DNA of 64,000 nucleotides from Curtobacterium sp. MCPF17_002 (GTDB lineage Bacteria; Actinomycetota; Actinomycetes; Actinomycetales; Microbacteriaceae): assembly GCF_003234115.2 (NCBI RefSeq), contig NZ_CP126251.1, forward strand, positions 1,240,001-1,304,000, written 5' to 3'. Both the position numbers and the translations under genes were made by a program. Below, in pieces: positions 24,971-35,080 of the stretch. Below the pieces are notes generated by a model. It saw only the letters and a program-made list of their open reading frames with translations. It did not search any database and was not told the origin of the DNA. Positions within the stretch are counted from its first letter, which is position 1, and each line of letters starts with the position of its first letter.

Positions 24971-26259
24971 ACCGCGTGCTGACGACCGTCGTCGGGACGT
25001 TCGTCGAGTCCTGGCAGGAGCTCCGCGTGCACCGTGGCCGCGTCGTCCTCAGCCTCATCGGTGTGACGATCGCCGTGGCCTCCCTCGCCGTCGTGGTCGG
25101 GTTCGGCTCGCTCGCGGAACGGGTCACCGAGGCCTTCAGCGAGCAGTACGGTGGGCGCGCCGCGACCTACAGCCTCACCGGCACGGCCGACGGGTCGGAT
25201 GCCGCGTCCGGTTCTGGGTCCGGGTCTGCGTCCGGGTCTGCGTCCGCGTCCGGGTCTGCGTCCGCGTCCGGGTCCGCGGACGCGCTCGACCGTGAGCTCC
25301 GCGCCGCCGCCGCCCGCTACGACGTGCGGTTCGCCAGCGAGGCGACGTACACGTCCCGCCGAGTGCAGTTCCCGGACGGGGTCACTGAGGTGCAGGGGCA
25401 GACGGTCGACCCGCCGTACGCCGAGATGCACCGCCTGCGGATGGCGTCGGGGGAGTGGTTCACCGAGTCCGACCGTGACCGCCTCGCACCCGCGATCGTC
25501 GTGAACGGGGCGTTCCTCGACCAGCTCGGCGGTGCGGACGTCGTGACCCACCCCACCGTCCGGCTGCCGGGCACGCCCGGGGTCACCGCGGTGGTGGTCG
25601 GCGAGTACGCCTCGTCGGAGTACGACACCGAGCCGATGTTCTACCAGCTCGCGAACTCGGTGGCGACGAGGAGCGCGGTGCCGGTCGCCGACGACGGCAG
25701 TCAGCGGTCGTTCGAGGTGTGGGTTCCGGAGACCGGGGGCAAGGCCCTCGCGAAGCGCATCGCCAGCGATGCCGAACGTGCCGTCGGGAACGGCGCGACG
25801 GTCGACGCGAGCCGGATGGACGCTGCGGGTTCCGTCGACGGCGACCCGCTCGGGGCCATGCGGTACGTCATCGCCGGCGTCGCGGTGCTCGTCCTCGTGC
25901 TCGGTGGGCTCGGACTCCTCAACGTCTCGCTCGTCAGCGTCCGACAGCGCATCCGCGAGATCGGCATCCGGCGCGGGGTCGGTGCCTCGGCCGGACGGAT
26001 CTTCGTCGCCGTGCTGCTGGAGAACGTCCTCGGCACGCTCGTCGCGGGCGGCATCGGCGTGATGATCGGCGCCGCGGTGCTCGGGAACGAGACCGTCCGC
26101 GGACTCATCACGAGCGGCGTCGAGGTCGGCGGGGCGCCGTTCCCGCTCGAGGCGGCGCTCGTGGGCGTCGGGTCGGCGGTGGCCGTCGGGGCGCTCGCCG
26201 GGTTCCTGCCGGCGATCCTGGCCGTCCGGGTGAAGGTCATCGACGCGATCCGCTACTGA
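24967..26259 (+). CDS. MacB-like ABC transporter permease (FtsX family)
   Basis: 430 residues from GTG. Membrane helix near 26-48, a large outer MacB-PCD domain, then three helices (about 300-325, 345-370, 395-420) with the FtsX motif VRQRIREIGIRRGVGASAG. The outer domain begins with a low-complexity tract AASGSGSGSASGSASASGSA (about residues 79-99), DNA repeats of GGGTCTGCGTCC near 25200-25275. Like the neighbouring ATPase, this exporter has gained a Gly/Ala/Ser tract, here facing outwards. It completes the three-gene exporter. Confidence 0.92.
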   Translation: MNRVLTTVVGTFVESWQELRVHRGRVVLSLIGVTIAVASLAVVVGFGSLAERVTEAFSEQYGGRAATYSLTGTADGSDAASGSGSGSASGSASASGSASASGSADALDRELRAAAARYDVRFASEATYTSRRVQFPDGVTEVQGQTVDPPYAEMHRLRMASGEWFTESDRDRLAPAIVVNGAFLDQLGGADVVTHPTVRLPGTPGVTAVVVGEYASSEYDTEPMFYQLANSVATRSAVPVADDGSQRSFEVWVPETGGKALAKRIASDAERAVGNGATVDASRMDAAGSVDGDPLGAMRYVIAGVAVLVLVLGGLGLLNVSLVSVRQRIREIGIRRGVGASAGRIFVAVLLENVLGTLVAGGIGVMIGAAVLGNETVRGLITSGVEVGGAPFPLEAALVGVGSAVAVGALAGFLPAILAVRVKVIDAIRY

Positions 26260-26302
26260 GGGTGCTGCGGCGGGCCTCCCTTGGTTTGTCCTGAGTGGGG
26301 AT

Positions 26303-26308
26303 TAGGGT
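26303..26308 (+). promoter_or_regulatory. ftsK: -10 box, near-leaderless promoter of ftsK
   Basis: TAGGGT, 7 nt, ATG 26316. Confidence 0.6.
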
Positions 26309-26315
26309 TCTGCCC

Positions 26316-29303
26316 ATGGCCGGAGGCACCAAGTCGACCACGCGCTCGCGCGCGTCCTCGTCGTCCCGTGAAAGCGGGACGCGTGCTCCGTCGCGCACCC
26401 AGGCCACGACGAAGAAGCTCCCGCAGGTGGCACCGACGCCGGTGTTCCGTGAGCAGAACCCGCTCGTGACCTTCTGGCTCGCGATGGCGCACGGCGTCGG
26501 AGCGATGTTCCGGTTGCTCGGCAAGGAGACGCTCGAGAAGGACCAGCGGCGCGACGGCTTCCCGTTCCTGCTGTTCGTCCTCGCCATCGCCGGCGCGGTG
26601 GTGGAGTGGCTCAACCCGACGAACTCCGTCTCGGTGGCGCTCGACGCGTACACGTTCGGTGGGATCTTCGGCCGGCTGGCGTTCGCGCTCCCGGTCATCA
26701 TGGTCGTCTTCGCGGGGTGGCTCTTCCGGCACCCGGCGTCGGTGCACGACAACACCCGCATCGGGATCGGCCTCGGGCTGCTGCTCGTGTCGATCGCGTC
26801 CCTCTGCCACGTGTTCGGCGGTCAGCCCAGTGCCGCCGACGGCATGCCCGCACTTGCCGCCGCCGGCGGGGTGATCGGCTGGGTCGTGATCGGGTGGCTC
26901 GTCACCGTCGCCACCGCGTGGGTCGCCGTCCCGGTCGCGATCGTGCTCCTCGTGCTCTCGCTCTTCATCATCACGAAGACCCCGCCGAACAAGCTCGGCC
27001 GTCGCTCGCACGAGCTGTACGCGTACCTGTTCGGCGCACCGGCTCCCGCCGCCGAGCCGGAGGAAGCCGTCGCCGAACCGCCGGCGCCGCGCGCGAGGGC
27101 CTCCAAGCGCGGGAAGAAGGGCGACACCGACTTCCAGCTCTTCGACGACCTCGGCTTCGCGGACGACAAGGCCGCGTCGACCGACGGAGACGGCGACGCG
27201 GACGGTGGCACCGTCCCGTGGTGGCGGCGCAACAAGTCCGGCCGTGAAGAAGACCCGGCGTACGACAGCCCGGTGATCACCGGGGCGACGTCGACCGTTC
27301 CGGGCGTCCCGGCGGCAGGCGCGGCGGGCGTTGCGTCCGCTGCTCCGGCTGCGAACGCGGGGGCTGCTGCCGGCTTGGTCGACCACACCCCGGCCGAGCC
27401 GGCATCGATCAACCTCAACGACTCCGTCGAGCACGACCTCGAGGTCGCCGAGCAGGCGCTCCGCGACTTCGGCACCGCCGTGCCGGATCGCCCTGTGGCG
27501 ACCGAGGTGATCCGCCCGGACGCAGCGGTGTCCCCGGTGGTCTCCCCGGCGGCTCCGGTCTCCCCGTCCCTGCCGGTGGACGACGTCGCTGCTGCTGCAG
27601 TCGACGGTCTGCCGTCGGCGGCCGACGACGACGAGGACCCCTCAGCGCCCTACCGCCTGCCCGCCGCGACGACGCTGAGCTCCGGCTCGCCCTCGGTCGC
27701 ACGCAGCCAGGCGAACGACGACATCGTCGCCGCGATCACCAGCGTCCTCACCGAGTTCAAGGTCGACGCGCGGGTCACCGGCTTCTCGCGCGGCCCGACC
27801 GTCACCCGGTACGAGATCGAGCTCGGCCCCGGTGTGAAGGTCGAGCGCGTCACGGCGCTCTCGAAGAACCTGTCGTACGCGGTCGCGTCGAACGAGGTCC
27901 GCATCCTCTCGCCGATCCCGGGCAAGAGCGCGATCGGTGTCGAGATCCCGAACACCGACCGCGAGACCGTGTCGCTCGGCGACGTGCTCCGGTCGAACGC
28001 GGCGCGCAAGTCGAAGCACCCGATGACCATCGGCGTCGGCAAGGACGTCGAGGGCGGCTTCGTCGTCGCGAACCTCGCGAAGATGCCGCACCTGCTCGTC
28101 GCCGGTTCGACCGGTTCGGGCAAGTCGGTGTTCATCAACTCGATGATCACGTCGCTCCTCATGCGGGCGAAGCCGTCCGAGGTCCGCATGGTCCTCGTCG
28201 ACCCGAAGCGCGTCGAGCTCTCGATCTACGCGGGTGTCCCGCACCTCATCACGCCCATCATCACGAACCCGAAGAAGGCGGCCGAAGCGCTGCAGTGGGT
28301 CGTGAAGGAGATGGACATGCGGTACGACGACCTCGCGTCGTTCGGGTTCCGCCACGTCGACGACTTCAACAAGGCGATCGAGAACAACGAGATCATCCTG
28401 CCCGCCGGCAGCGAGCGGAAGCTCAAGCCCTACCCGTACCTGCTCGTGGTCGTGGACGAGCTCGCCGACCTCATGCTCGTCGCCCCGCGCGACGTCGAGG
28501 AGTCGATCGTCCGCATCACCCAGCTCGCCCGAGCCGCCGGTATCCACCTCGTGCTCGCGACGCAGCGGCCCTCGGTCGACGTCATCACCGGCCTGATCAA
28601 GGCGAACGTGCCGTCACGGATCGCCTTCGCCGTCACCAGCGTCACCGACTCCCGGGTCATCCTCGACCAGCCAGGCGCCGACAAGCTCATCGGTCAGGGC
28701 GACGCGCTCTTCCTGCCGATGGGGTCGTCGAAGTCGCTTCGTGTGCAGGGTGCGTGGGTGCAGGAGAGCGAGGTCGCCGAGGTCGTCCAGCACGTCACGC
28801 GGCAGGCCCGACCGGAGTACCGCCAGGACGTCCAGGCCGTGGTCGAGCGCAAGGAGATCGACGCCGACATCGGCGACGACCTCGAGCTGCTGCTGGCCGC
28901 CGTCGAGCAGGTCGTGTCGACGCAGTTCGGGTCGACCTCGATGCTCCAGCGCAAGCTGCGCGTCGGGTTCGCCAAGGCCGGACGCCTGATGGACCTCATG
29001 GAGTCCCGCGACATCGTCGGCCCGTCCGAGGGTTCGAAGGCCCGCGACGTGCTCGTCACGACCGACCAGCTGCCGTCCGTGCTCGCGAAGCTCCGCGGCG
29101 AGGAACCGCCCGCTCCCGCAGCGCCAGCCGCCGGCGGCGCCGCTGGTGGTGCCGGCGGTGCCGCTGGTGCCGGAGCCGGTGCTGCGTCCGGTGACGACGG
29201 CGATCGGTACGGCGCCGACCCGGTGGGGGACATGACCCGCGGGTACGATGAAACCGACGACGAGCCCGACGAGGACGCGTGGGGACTGACGGGCAGGGAG
29301 TGA
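26316..29303 (+). CDS. ftsK: FtsK/SpoIIIE DNA translocase
   Basis: 995 residues. Four membrane helices (about 70-230), a long acidic, Pro/Ala-rich linker (about 240-450), then the motor: [29 protein letters not shown], Walker [10 protein letters not shown] at 596-604, Walker [13 protein letters not shown], and the winged-helix gamma domain ([31 protein letters not shown]) that reads KOPS-type polar DNA signals. It pumps chromosome ends through the division septum. A Gly/Ala repeat ([21 protein letters not shown]) lies before the C-terminus. ATG 26316 is chosen from the -10 position; pgsA follows after 5 nt. Confidence 0.96.
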   Translation: MAGGTKSTTRSRASSSSRESGTRAPSRTQATTKKLPQVAPTPVFREQNPLVTFWLAMAHGVGAMFRLLGKETLEKDQRRDGFPFLLFVLAIAGAVVEWLNPTNSVSVALDAYTFGGIFGRLAFALPVIMVVFAGWLFRHPASVHDNTRIGIGLGLLLVSIASLCHVFGGQPSAADGMPALAAAGGVIGWVVIGWLVTVATAWVAVPVAIVLLVLSLFIITKTPPNKLGRRSHELYAYLFGAPAPAAEPEEAVAEPPAPRARASKRGKKGDTDFQLFDDLGFADDKAASTDGDGDADGGTVPWWRRNKSGREEDPAYDSPVITGATSTVPGVPAAGAAGVASAAPAANAGAAAGLVDHTPAEPASINLNDSVEHDLEVAEQALRDFGTAVPDRPVATEVIRPDAAVSPVVSPAAPVSPSLPVDDVAAAAVDGLPSAADDDEDPSAPYRLPAATTLSSGSPSVARSQANDDIVAAITSVLTEFKVDARVTGFSRGPTVTRYEIELGPGVKVERVTALSKNLSYAVASNEVRILSPIPGKSAIGVEIPNTDRETVSLGDVLRSNAARKSKHPMTIGVGKDVEGGFVVANLAKMPHLLVAGSTGSGKSVFINSMITSLLMRAKPSEVRMVLVDPKRVELSIYAGVPHLITPIITNPKKAAEALQWVVKEMDMRYDDLASFGFRHVDDFNKAIENNEIILPAGSERKLKPYPYLLVVVDELADLMLVAPRDVEESIVRITQLARAAGIHLVLATQRPSVDVITGLIKANVPSRIAFAVTSVTDSRVILDQPGADKLIGQGDALFLPMGSSKSLRVQGAWVQESEVAEVVQHVTRQARPEYRQDVQAVVERKEIDADIGDDLELLLAAVEQVVSTQFGSTSMLQRKLRVGFAKAGRLMDLMESRDIVGPSEGSKARDVLVTTDQLPSVLAKLRGEEPPAPAAPAAGGAAGGAGGAAGAGAGAASGDDGDRYGADPVGDMTRGYDETDDEPDEDAWGLTGRE

Positions 29304-29308
29304 GTGCG

Positions 29309-29953
29309 ATGACCGCCTCGAACGGTACGGACACGTCGCACGGTGCCAGGTTCCCGTGGCGCGGACGACTGCTGCGGAAGGGCCCCGGGCCGGCTTCCAC
29401 GGCGAACGTGGCCAACATCATCACGGTCGTGCGCATCTTCATGGCACCGCTGTTCTTCGTCCTGCTGCTGGCGGACGCCGGCAACGACGGCGCGCTGCGG
29501 ATCTGGGCCGCGGTGGTCTTCGTCGTCGCCATCGTCACGGACAGTGCCGACGGCATCATCGCCCGTCGCCAGAACCTCGTCACGGACTTCGGCAAGCTCG
29601 TCGACCCGATCGCCGACAAGGTGCTCATCGGTGGTGCCCTGGTCGCGCTGTCGATCCTCGCCGAGCTGCCCTGGTACGTGACGGTCCTCATCATGGTGCG
29701 CGAGATCGGCATCACGGTGTTCCGTTTCGCGGTGCTGTCCGACCGGGTGATCCCGGCGAGCCGAGGCGGCAAGATCAAGACCGTGCTGCAGGCCGTGGCG
29801 CTGACCGCAGCGCTCTTCCCGTGGTGGAACCTGGTGGGCGAGTGGGCGCACTGGGTCAACGGTATCCTCATGACGGCCGCGTTCCTGGCAACGATCCTGA
29901 GTGGCATCGACTACCTCTGGCAGGCATGGAAGCACAACCGCAGCGCAGCGTGA
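29309..29953 (+). CDS. pgsA: CDP-diacylglycerol--glycerol-3-phosphate 3-phosphatidyltransferase
   Basis: 214 residues. The CDP-alcohol phosphotransferase motif is complete: DSADGIIARRQNLVTDFGKLVDPIADK (D-x2-D-G-x2-A-R-x8-G-x3-D-x3-D), between membrane helices at about 35-55, 65-80 and later. The first helix has the family NIITVVRIFMAP start. It makes phosphatidylglycerol phosphate in the membrane. AGGGAG is 8 nt before ATG 29309. Co-transcribed with ftsK and pncC. Confidence 0.94.
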   Translation: MTASNGTDTSHGARFPWRGRLLRKGPGPASTANVANIITVVRIFMAPLFFVLLLADAGNDGALRIWAAVVFVVAIVTDSADGIIARRQNLVTDFGKLVDPIADKVLIGGALVALSILAELPWYVTVLIMVREIGITVFRFAVLSDRVIPASRGGKIKTVLQAVALTAALFPWWNLVGEWAHWVNGILMTAAFLATILSGIDYLWQAWKHNRSAA

Positions 29954-30465
29954 CCGACGAACCAGCACCCGTCCCCGTCCCGGTGGCCCCGGGACTCATC
30001 GCGGAACTCACCGCAAGGGGCGAGACGCTCGCCGTCGCCGAGTCGCTCACCGGAGGACTCGTCGTCGCCACCCTCGTGGACGTCCCGGGTGCGAGCGCCG
30101 TCGTCCGCGGCGGGGTCGTGGCGTACGCGACACCGATCAAGCACGAGCTGCTCCGGGTCGACGCCGAGCTGCTCGCGGCGAAGGGCGCGGTCGACGCCGA
30201 GGTCGCACGACAGATGGCAGCCGGTGTCCGGATCGCGATGTCGATCGACGGCGAACCGGCGACCTGGGGCATCAGCACGACCGGTGTCGCCGGGCCGGAC
30301 CCGCAGGACGGCAAGGCCGTGGGCACGGTCTTCGTCGGGATCGCCTCGGCGGCGGGAACAGCGGCGTACGAGCTGCACCTCGACGGTGACCGGGACGCAA
30401 TCCGGCACGCGACCGTCTCCGAACTCCTGGCACGGATGTCGTCCAGGATCCGGGCCCGGGAATAG
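29950..30465 (+). CDS. pncC: CinA C-terminal domain protein (nicotinamide-nucleotide amidohydrolase)
   Basis: 171 residues from GTG 29950 overlapping the pgsA stop. TLAVAESLTGGLVVATLVDVPGAS is the CinA/PncC active-site segment (Ser and Thr), with GGVVAYATPIKHELL and GISTTGVAGPDPQDGKAVGTVFVG completing the family. It deamidates NMN to nicotinate mononucleotide in the pyridine nucleotide cycle. Only the C-terminal CinA domain is present. Location after pgsA and before the clgR-like gene is typical for actinobacteria. Confidence 0.93.
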   Translation: MTDEPAPVPVPVAPGLIAELTARGETLAVAESLTGGLVVATLVDVPGASAVVRGGVVAYATPIKHELLRVDAELLAAKGAVDAEVARQMAAGVRIAMSIDGEPATWGISTTGVAGPDPQDGKAVGTVFVGIASAAGTAAYELHLDGDRDAIRHATVSELLARMSSRIRARE

Positions 30466-30474
30466 GTCCCGTTT

Positions 30475-30507
30475 CCGCTGGGTTACATCTCACGAAATCT
30501 CCAGCGG
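30475..30507. other. Inverted repeat upstream of the clgR-like gene
   Basis: CCGCTGG (30475-30481) and CCAGCGG (30501-30507), separated by 19 nt of lower-GC sequence. It could be a weak terminator of pncC or an operator for the next gene. Confidence 0.35.
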
Positions 30508-30619
30508 TACAGCAGCCGGCCTCGCTAGCATGCTGCAACCGGCAACGCTATTGTTGCTCAACCCGAACTCGGCCAACCGGCTCGAGCGGGCGCGGAGACG
30601 ACAGAGAGGAGGAGTTCTC

Positions 30620-30928
30620 ATGGTTCTCGTTCGTCAGGAAATCGGCGACGTTCTGCGTGACTTCCGCTTGCAGAAGGGCCGGACCCTCCGTCAGGTCGCG
30701 TCCAAGGCAAGTGTCGCGCTCGGGTACCTCAGTGAGGTGGAGCGCGGGCAGAAGGAAGCCAGCTCGGAGATCCTCGCGTCCGTCGCGGACGCGCTGGACA
30801 CGCCCATCTCGACCATCATGCGCGAAGTGGGCGACCGCCTCGCGGTGGTCGAGGGCCTCACCCCGGTCCCCGACACACTCCCCGACGACCTCGTCGCCGA
30901 GTTCGACAACGACCTCGCGGTGCGCTGA
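30620..30928 (+). CDS. clgR: ClgR-like helix-turn-helix (XRE family) regulator
   Basis: 102 residues. The Cro/CI-type helix-turn-helix is RLQKGRTLRQVASKASVALGYLSEVERGQKEASSEILASVADAL; the tail LPDDLVAEFDNDLAVR is typical of the short actinobacterial ClgR proteins encoded between pncC and recA. ClgR activates clp protease genes after stress and is itself degraded by Clp; the short VR-ending tail fits a degradation-prone protein. GAGGAGG is 6-7 nt before ATG 30620 and a -10-like TAGCAT lies near 30523. Target genes are not in the window. Confidence 0.88.
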   Translation: MVLVRQEIGDVLRDFRLQKGRTLRQVASKASVALGYLSEVERGQKEASSEILASVADALDTPISTIMREVGDRLAVVEGLTPVPDTLPDDLVAEFDNDLAVR

Positions 30929-30940
30929 CGCCACCGCTCC

Positions 30941-30977
30941 CGAACGCCCCCACCGGTCCTGCCGGTGGGGGCGTTCG
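30941..30977. terminator. 16-bp perfect hairpin after the clgR-like gene
   Basis: CGAACGCCCCCACCGG (30941-30956) and its inverse (30962-30977) with loop TCCTG. It ends 3 nt before the -10 box of the next gene and has no T-tract. Confidence 0.85.
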
Positions 30978-30980
30978 TCG

Positions 30981-30986
30981 TAGGGT
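30981..30986 (+). promoter_or_regulatory. -10 box, leaderless promoter of the DUF3046 gene
   Basis: TAGGGT, 6 nt (GGAACG), ATG 30993. Confidence 0.7.
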
Positions 30987-30992
30987 GGAACG

Positions 30993-31217
30993 ATGCGCGT
31001 GAGTGAGTTCTGGCGAGCCGTCGACCAGGTGTTCGGTGACGCCTACGGTGCCGTCGTCAGTCGTGACGTCGTGCTCGAGGAGCTCGGCGGACGATCGGCG
31101 GCCGACGCCCTCGATGCAGGGATCGACGCGCGCCGGGTCTGGGACGCGCTCTGCGACTCGCAGGACGTCCCGCTGGACAAGCGGCACGGCAAGGGGCTCG
31201 CGGAGCCGCACGACTGA
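30993..31217 (+). CDS. DUF3046 family protein
   Basis: 74 residues: MRVSEFWRAVDQVFGD, SRDVVLEELGGRSAADALDAG and a basic end DKRHGKGL. This small protein is encoded just before recA throughout actinobacteria and has no assigned function. No membrane segment. It has its own leaderless promoter and is separated from recA by 349 nt holding the SOS control region. Confidence 0.9.
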   Translation: MRVSEFWRAVDQVFGDAYGAVVSRDVVLEELGGRSAADALDAGIDARRVWDALCDSQDVPLDKRHGKGLAEPHD

Positions 31218-31223
31218 TCTGGG

Positions 31224-31265
31224 CGCGCGGCGCGTGGCGCGTGGCGCGCGGCGCGCGGCGCGCGG
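31224..31265. repeat. CGCGYGG heptamer, six tandem copies
   Basis: Six units (CGCGCGG or CGCGTGG) directly after the DUF3046 gene, within the 349-nt gap before recA. Confidence 0.85.
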
Positions 31266-31316
31266 CGCACTCGGCGCTTCCTGCGCCGTCGCCGACCTCG
31301 GGGACCGTCGTTGCAT

Positions 31317-31332
31317 CCGAACACGTGTTCGG
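31317..31332. promoter_or_regulatory. recA: SOS box 1 of recA
   Basis: CCGAACACGTGTTCGG, a perfect palindrome around CGAAC-N4-GTTCG, the actinobacterial LexA site. Confidence 0.85.
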
Positions 31333-31340
31333 CGTGTTGC

Positions 31341-31356
31341 TCGAACGCGTGTTCGA
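31341..31356. promoter_or_regulatory. recA: SOS box 2 of recA
   Basis: TCGAACGCGTGTTCGA, a perfect LexA consensus palindrome 8 nt after box 1. A -10-like TAGCTT follows at 31365-31370, so LexA on box 2 would cover the polymerase site. The rest of the gap (31371-31566) is a leader of about 190 nt with no further feature that I can see. Confidence 0.9.
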
Positions 31357-31566
31357 TTCGGTGGTAGCTTCCTCCACATCGACGCTGTTCGGGGATCCGT
31401 CCACAGATCGCGCGGTCGCAGGCAGTGATGTCGGTGGCCCGCCCTAGGTTCGGAGTCAACGGGAACAGCCCGAAGCCTTGTCACTGAAGCACTGGCCTTG
31501 CACCATCGGCCGGAGTGGACGCGACAGCCTACAGGCGGCCGACATCGAGCACGAAGGAGCACCCCC

Positions 31567-32631
31567 ATGCCATCACCGGCAGACCGCGAGAAGGCCCTCG
31601 AGACCGCACTCGCTCAGATCGACAGGCAGTTCGGCAAGGGTGCGATCATGCGCCTCGGGTCGGACGAACGCGCCCCGGTCAACGTCATCCAGACCGGGTC
31701 GGTGGCGCTCGACGTCGCGCTCGGCATCGGTGGGCTGCCCCGCGGCCGCATCGTCGAGATCTACGGCCCGGAGTCGTCGGGTAAGACGACCCTCACGATC
31801 CACGCCATCGCCAACGCCCAGCGCGCCGGAGGCATCGCGGCCTTCATCGATGCCGAGCACGCGCTCGACCCCGAGTACGCGAAGAAGCTCGGTGTCGACA
31901 TCGACGCGCTGCTGGTGTCGCAGCCGGACACCGCCGAGCAGGCGCTCGAGATCGCGGACATGCTCGTCCGCTCCGGCTCGATCGACCTCATCGTGATCGA
32001 CTCCGTCGCGGCGCTCGTGCCCCGCGCCGAGATCGAGGGCGAGATGGGCGATTCCCACGTCGGCCTCCAGGCACGACTCATGTCCCAGGCGCTGCGCAAG
32101 CTCGCCGGTGGGCTGAACCAGACGCAGACCACGATGATCTTCATCAACCAGCTGCGCGAGAAGATAGGTGTGTTCTTCGGATCGCCCGAGACCACCTCCG
32201 GTGGTAAAGCGCTGAAGTTCTACGCCTCCGTCCGACTCGACATCCGACGCATCGAGACGCTCAAGAGCGGGACCGACGCCGTCGGCAACCGCACCCGCGT
32301 GAAGGTCGTCAAGAACAAGATGGCGCCGCCGTTCAAGCAGGCGGAGTTCGACATCCTCTACGGTGTGGGCATCTCGCGCGAGGGCTCGCTGCTCGACTTC
32401 GGTGTCGACCACGGCATCGTCAAGAAGTCCGGCGCCTGGTACACCTACGACGGCGACCAGCTCGGGCAGGGCAAGGAGAACTCGCGTTCGTTCCTGATCC
32501 AGAACCCGGAGATCGCTGCCGACATCGAGGGCAAGATCCTCGCGAAGCTCGGTGTCGGTGGGGCGAAGGCCGAGGCGGATGCCCCGGTCGAGTCGATCGC
32601 GCCGAAGATCGCGGAGCGCAAGGGCGCGTGA
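31567..32631 (+). CDS. recA: Recombinase RecA
   Basis: 354 residues. Walker [10 protein letters not shown], Walker [13 protein letters not shown], loop L2 and the [35 protein letters not shown] segment are all canonical. It forms nucleoprotein filaments for homologous recombination and triggers LexA self-cleavage. AAGGAG (31554-31559) is 7 nt before ATG 31567. Two LexA boxes upstream make it SOS-induced. recX overlaps its stop. Confidence 0.99.
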   Translation: MPSPADREKALETALAQIDRQFGKGAIMRLGSDERAPVNVIQTGSVALDVALGIGGLPRGRIVEIYGPESSGKTTLTIHAIANAQRAGGIAAFIDAEHALDPEYAKKLGVDIDALLVSQPDTAEQALEIADMLVRSGSIDLIVIDSVAALVPRAEIEGEMGDSHVGLQARLMSQALRKLAGGLNQTQTTMIFINQLREKIGVFFGSPETTSGGKALKFYASVRLDIRRIETLKSGTDAVGNRTRVKVVKNKMAPPFKQAEFDILYGVGISREGSLLDFGVDHGIVKKSGAWYTYDGDQLGQGKENSRSFLIQNPEIAADIEGKILAKLGVGGAKAEADAPVESIAPKIAERKGA

Positions 32632-33536
32632 CGAGCGACCACGACGACGACGCGGACCTCGCACCGGTCACTGACCTGTTCGGTGCGCGGTCCCGTCGTC
32701 GAACGGCGTCGGTGCCGGATTCGAGCAACCAGCCGCCCGTCCCGATCCTCGGGCGCGCGGACCGCGATGACAGCGCGGACGCTGACGCAGACACTCCGGT
32801 GCCGCTGCCGATCCAGGGTGCACGAGCCCAGGCCGAGTGGCTGTCGCCGGTCGTCGGTGACGACCCGGCTCGGGACACCCGCGCCGAACACGGCCGTGAC
32901 GACGGTGGCGACGGTGACGTCGGGCACACGGATGCCGGTGCTGATGCTGGCGCATCGACCGCGTCGGTCTTCGCCATCGGCTCCGGCGAGGAGATCGACC
33001 CGGCCGACGCGCCGCGCCCGATCGACGAGCAGCGTGCCGATGCCGAGCGGCTCAGCATGCGTGCGCTCGGACGCAAGGGCGTGAGTACGTCCGAACTGCG
33101 GACGATGCTCGCGAAGAACGACCTCGATCCCGATGTCGTCGAGTACGAGATCGATCGCCTCGTGCGTGTCGGGCTGCTCGACGACGTCGCCCTCGCGACG
33201 GACCTCGTCGACCGCCTGCACGACCGGAAGGGCCTCGGTCGGCAGGGCGTGGTCGCCGAACTCCGACGGCGCGGGATCGACCAGGCCGCCATCGACGCCG
33301 CACTCGACGCAGCCGCCGACGACGAGGACGACGAGTTCGTTCGCGCCATCGAGCTCGCCCAGAAGCGTGCCGGACAGCTCCGTGGTCTCGACCGTGCGAC
33401 CGCCGAACGTCGGCTGTCGGGGTTCCTGATGCGCAAGGGCTACAACGGCGGCGTCGTCCGGATCGCGGTCGAGCGTGCACTCGACGGCGGCGGGCGGCCG
33501 ACGGGCGGTCCTCGCGGATCCGTCCGGTTCGAGTAG
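32628..33536 (+). CDS. recX: Regulatory protein RecX with long acidic N-terminal extension
   Basis: 302 residues from GTG overlapping the recA stop (GTGA). The RecX repeats are in the last half: [60 protein letters not shown] and [25 protein letters not shown]. RecX binds RecA filaments and limits them. The first 135 residues are Asp/Ala/Pro/Gly-rich and probably disordered, about doubling the usual length. Coupled translation keeps RecX lower than RecA. Confidence 0.92.
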   Translation: MTSDHDDDADLAPVTDLFGARSRRRTASVPDSSNQPPVPILGRADRDDSADADADTPVPLPIQGARAQAEWLSPVVGDDPARDTRAEHGRDDGGDGDVGHTDAGADAGASTASVFAIGSGEEIDPADAPRPIDEQRADAERLSMRALGRKGVSTSELRTMLAKNDLDPDVVEYEIDRLVRVGLLDDVALATDLVDRLHDRKGLGRQGVVAELRRRGIDQAAIDAALDAAADDEDDEFVRAIELAQKRAGQLRGLDRATAERRLSGFLMRKGYNGGVVRIAVERALDGGGRPTGGPRGSVRFE

Positions 33537-33565
33537 CAACGCCGTTCGGGCATCCCGGACCGATT

Positions 33566-33571
33566 TACACT
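33566..33571 (+). promoter_or_regulatory. miaB: Predicted -10 box of miaB
   Basis: TACACT, 9 nt before ATG 33581, giving a leader of 2-3 nt. Confidence 0.5.
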
Positions 33572-33580
33572 GGGACGACC

Positions 33581-35080
33581 ATGGCCACCGTCGAAGCGCG
33601 CCCCCGCACCTACGAAGTCCGCACCTACGGGTGCCAGATGAACGTGCACGACTCCGAGCGCCTGAGCGGGTCGCTGCAGGCCGCCGGGTACGTCGCGGCG
33701 GACGGTGAGCAGGCGGACGTCGTCGTGATCAACACCTGTGCCGTGCGCGAGAACGCCGACAACCGGTTGTACGGCAACCTGGGACAGCTCGCCGGCATCA
33801 AGCGGGAACACCCCGGCATGCAGATCGCCGTCGGTGGTTGCCTGGCGCAGAAGGACAAGAACGTCATCCTCGAGAAGGCGCCGTGGGTCGACGTGGTGTT
33901 CGGAACCCACAACATGGGGTCACTCCCGACACTGCTCGAGAGATCGCGGCACAACGACGAGGCCCAGATCGAGATCCTCGAGGCGCTCGACGTCTTCCCG
34001 TCGACGCTCCCGACGAAGCGCGAGTCGACGCACAGCGGGTGGGTCTCGATCTCCGTCGGCTGCAACAACACCTGCACGTTCTGCATCGTCCCGTCACTGC
34101 GCGGCAAGGAGAAGGACCGCCGCCCCGGTGACGTGCTCGCCGAGGTCCAGGCGCTGGTCGACGACGGCGCGATCGAGGTCACGCTGCTCGGTCAGAACGT
34201 CAACTCGTACGGGGTCGAGTTCGGAGACCGGCAGGCGTTCGGGAAGCTCCTCCGCGCGACGGGGCGGATCGAGGGCCTCGAGCGCGTCCGCTTCACCAGC
34301 CCGCACCCGGCCGCGTTCACCGACGACGTCATCGACGCGATGGCGGAGACGCCGAACGTGATGCCGCAGCTGCACATGCCGCTGCAGTCCGGGTCCGACC
34401 GGATCCTCAAGGCGATGCGCCGGAGCTACCGGAGCGAGCGCTTCCTCGGGATCCTCGACCGCGTGCGCGCGAAGATCCCGCACGCGGCGATCACCACCGA
34501 CATCATCGTGGGGTTCCCCGGTGAGACCGACGAGGACTTCGAGGACACCCTGCGCGTCGTCGAGCAGGCACGGTTCGCGTCCGCGTTCACCTTCCAGTAC
34601 TCGATCCGTCCGGGCACGCCGGCCGCCACGATGGACGAGCAGCTCCCGAAGCAGGTCGTGCAGGAGCGCTACGAGCGCCTCGTCGCCCTGCAGGAGCACA
34701 TCACCGCCGAGGAGAACGCCGAGCAGGTCGGTCGCCGCGTCGAGGTGCTCGTCGCGACGGGCGAGGGGAAGAAGGACGACGCGACCCACCGGCTGTCCGG
34801 GCGTGCGGAGGACTCGCGGCTGGTGCACTTCGCCGTCCCGCAGGGCTCAGGGATCCCGCGCCCCGGCGACGTCGTGACGGTCGAGGTGACGCGGTCCGCG
34901 CCGCACTTCCTCATCGCCGACAACGACGGCCCGCTGCCGATCCGACGGACCCGTGCCGGAGACGCGTGGGACCGTGCCCAGGCCGAGAGCTGCGGCGTAC
35001 CGACCCCGACCCCGGCCGCGCCCGTCGACGGGCCCCGCCCGGTCTCCCTCGGGCTGCCGTCCCTCCGTGTCGGACGCTGA
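33581..35080 (+). CDS. miaB: tRNA-2-methylthio-N6-dimethylallyladenosine synthase
   Basis: 499 residues. The N-terminal UPF0004 domain has cluster Cys in [20 protein letters not shown] and GGCLAQK; the radical-SAM motif is [12 protein letters not shown] (CxxxCxxC); a TRAM domain follows ([13 protein letters not shown]). It adds the methylthio group to i6A37 of tRNA. Its substrate-maker miaA overlaps the 3' end by 14 nt. The C-terminus carries a Pro-rich extension of about 45 residues. Confidence 0.97.
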   Translation: MATVEARPRTYEVRTYGCQMNVHDSERLSGSLQAAGYVAADGEQADVVVINTCAVRENADNRLYGNLGQLAGIKREHPGMQIAVGGCLAQKDKNVILEKAPWVDVVFGTHNMGSLPTLLERSRHNDEAQIEILEALDVFPSTLPTKRESTHSGWVSISVGCNNTCTFCIVPSLRGKEKDRRPGDVLAEVQALVDDGAIEVTLLGQNVNSYGVEFGDRQAFGKLLRATGRIEGLERVRFTSPHPAAFTDDVIDAMAETPNVMPQLHMPLQSGSDRILKAMRRSYRSERFLGILDRVRAKIPHAAITTDIIVGFPGETDEDFEDTLRVVEQARFASAFTFQYSIRPGTPAATMDEQLPKQVVQERYERLVALQEHITAEENAEQVGRRVEVLVATGEGKKDDATHRLSGRAEDSRLVHFAVPQGSGIPRPGDVVTVEVTRSAPHFLIADNDGPLPIRRTRAGDAWDRAQAESCGVPTPTPAAPVDGPRPVSLGLPSLRVGR

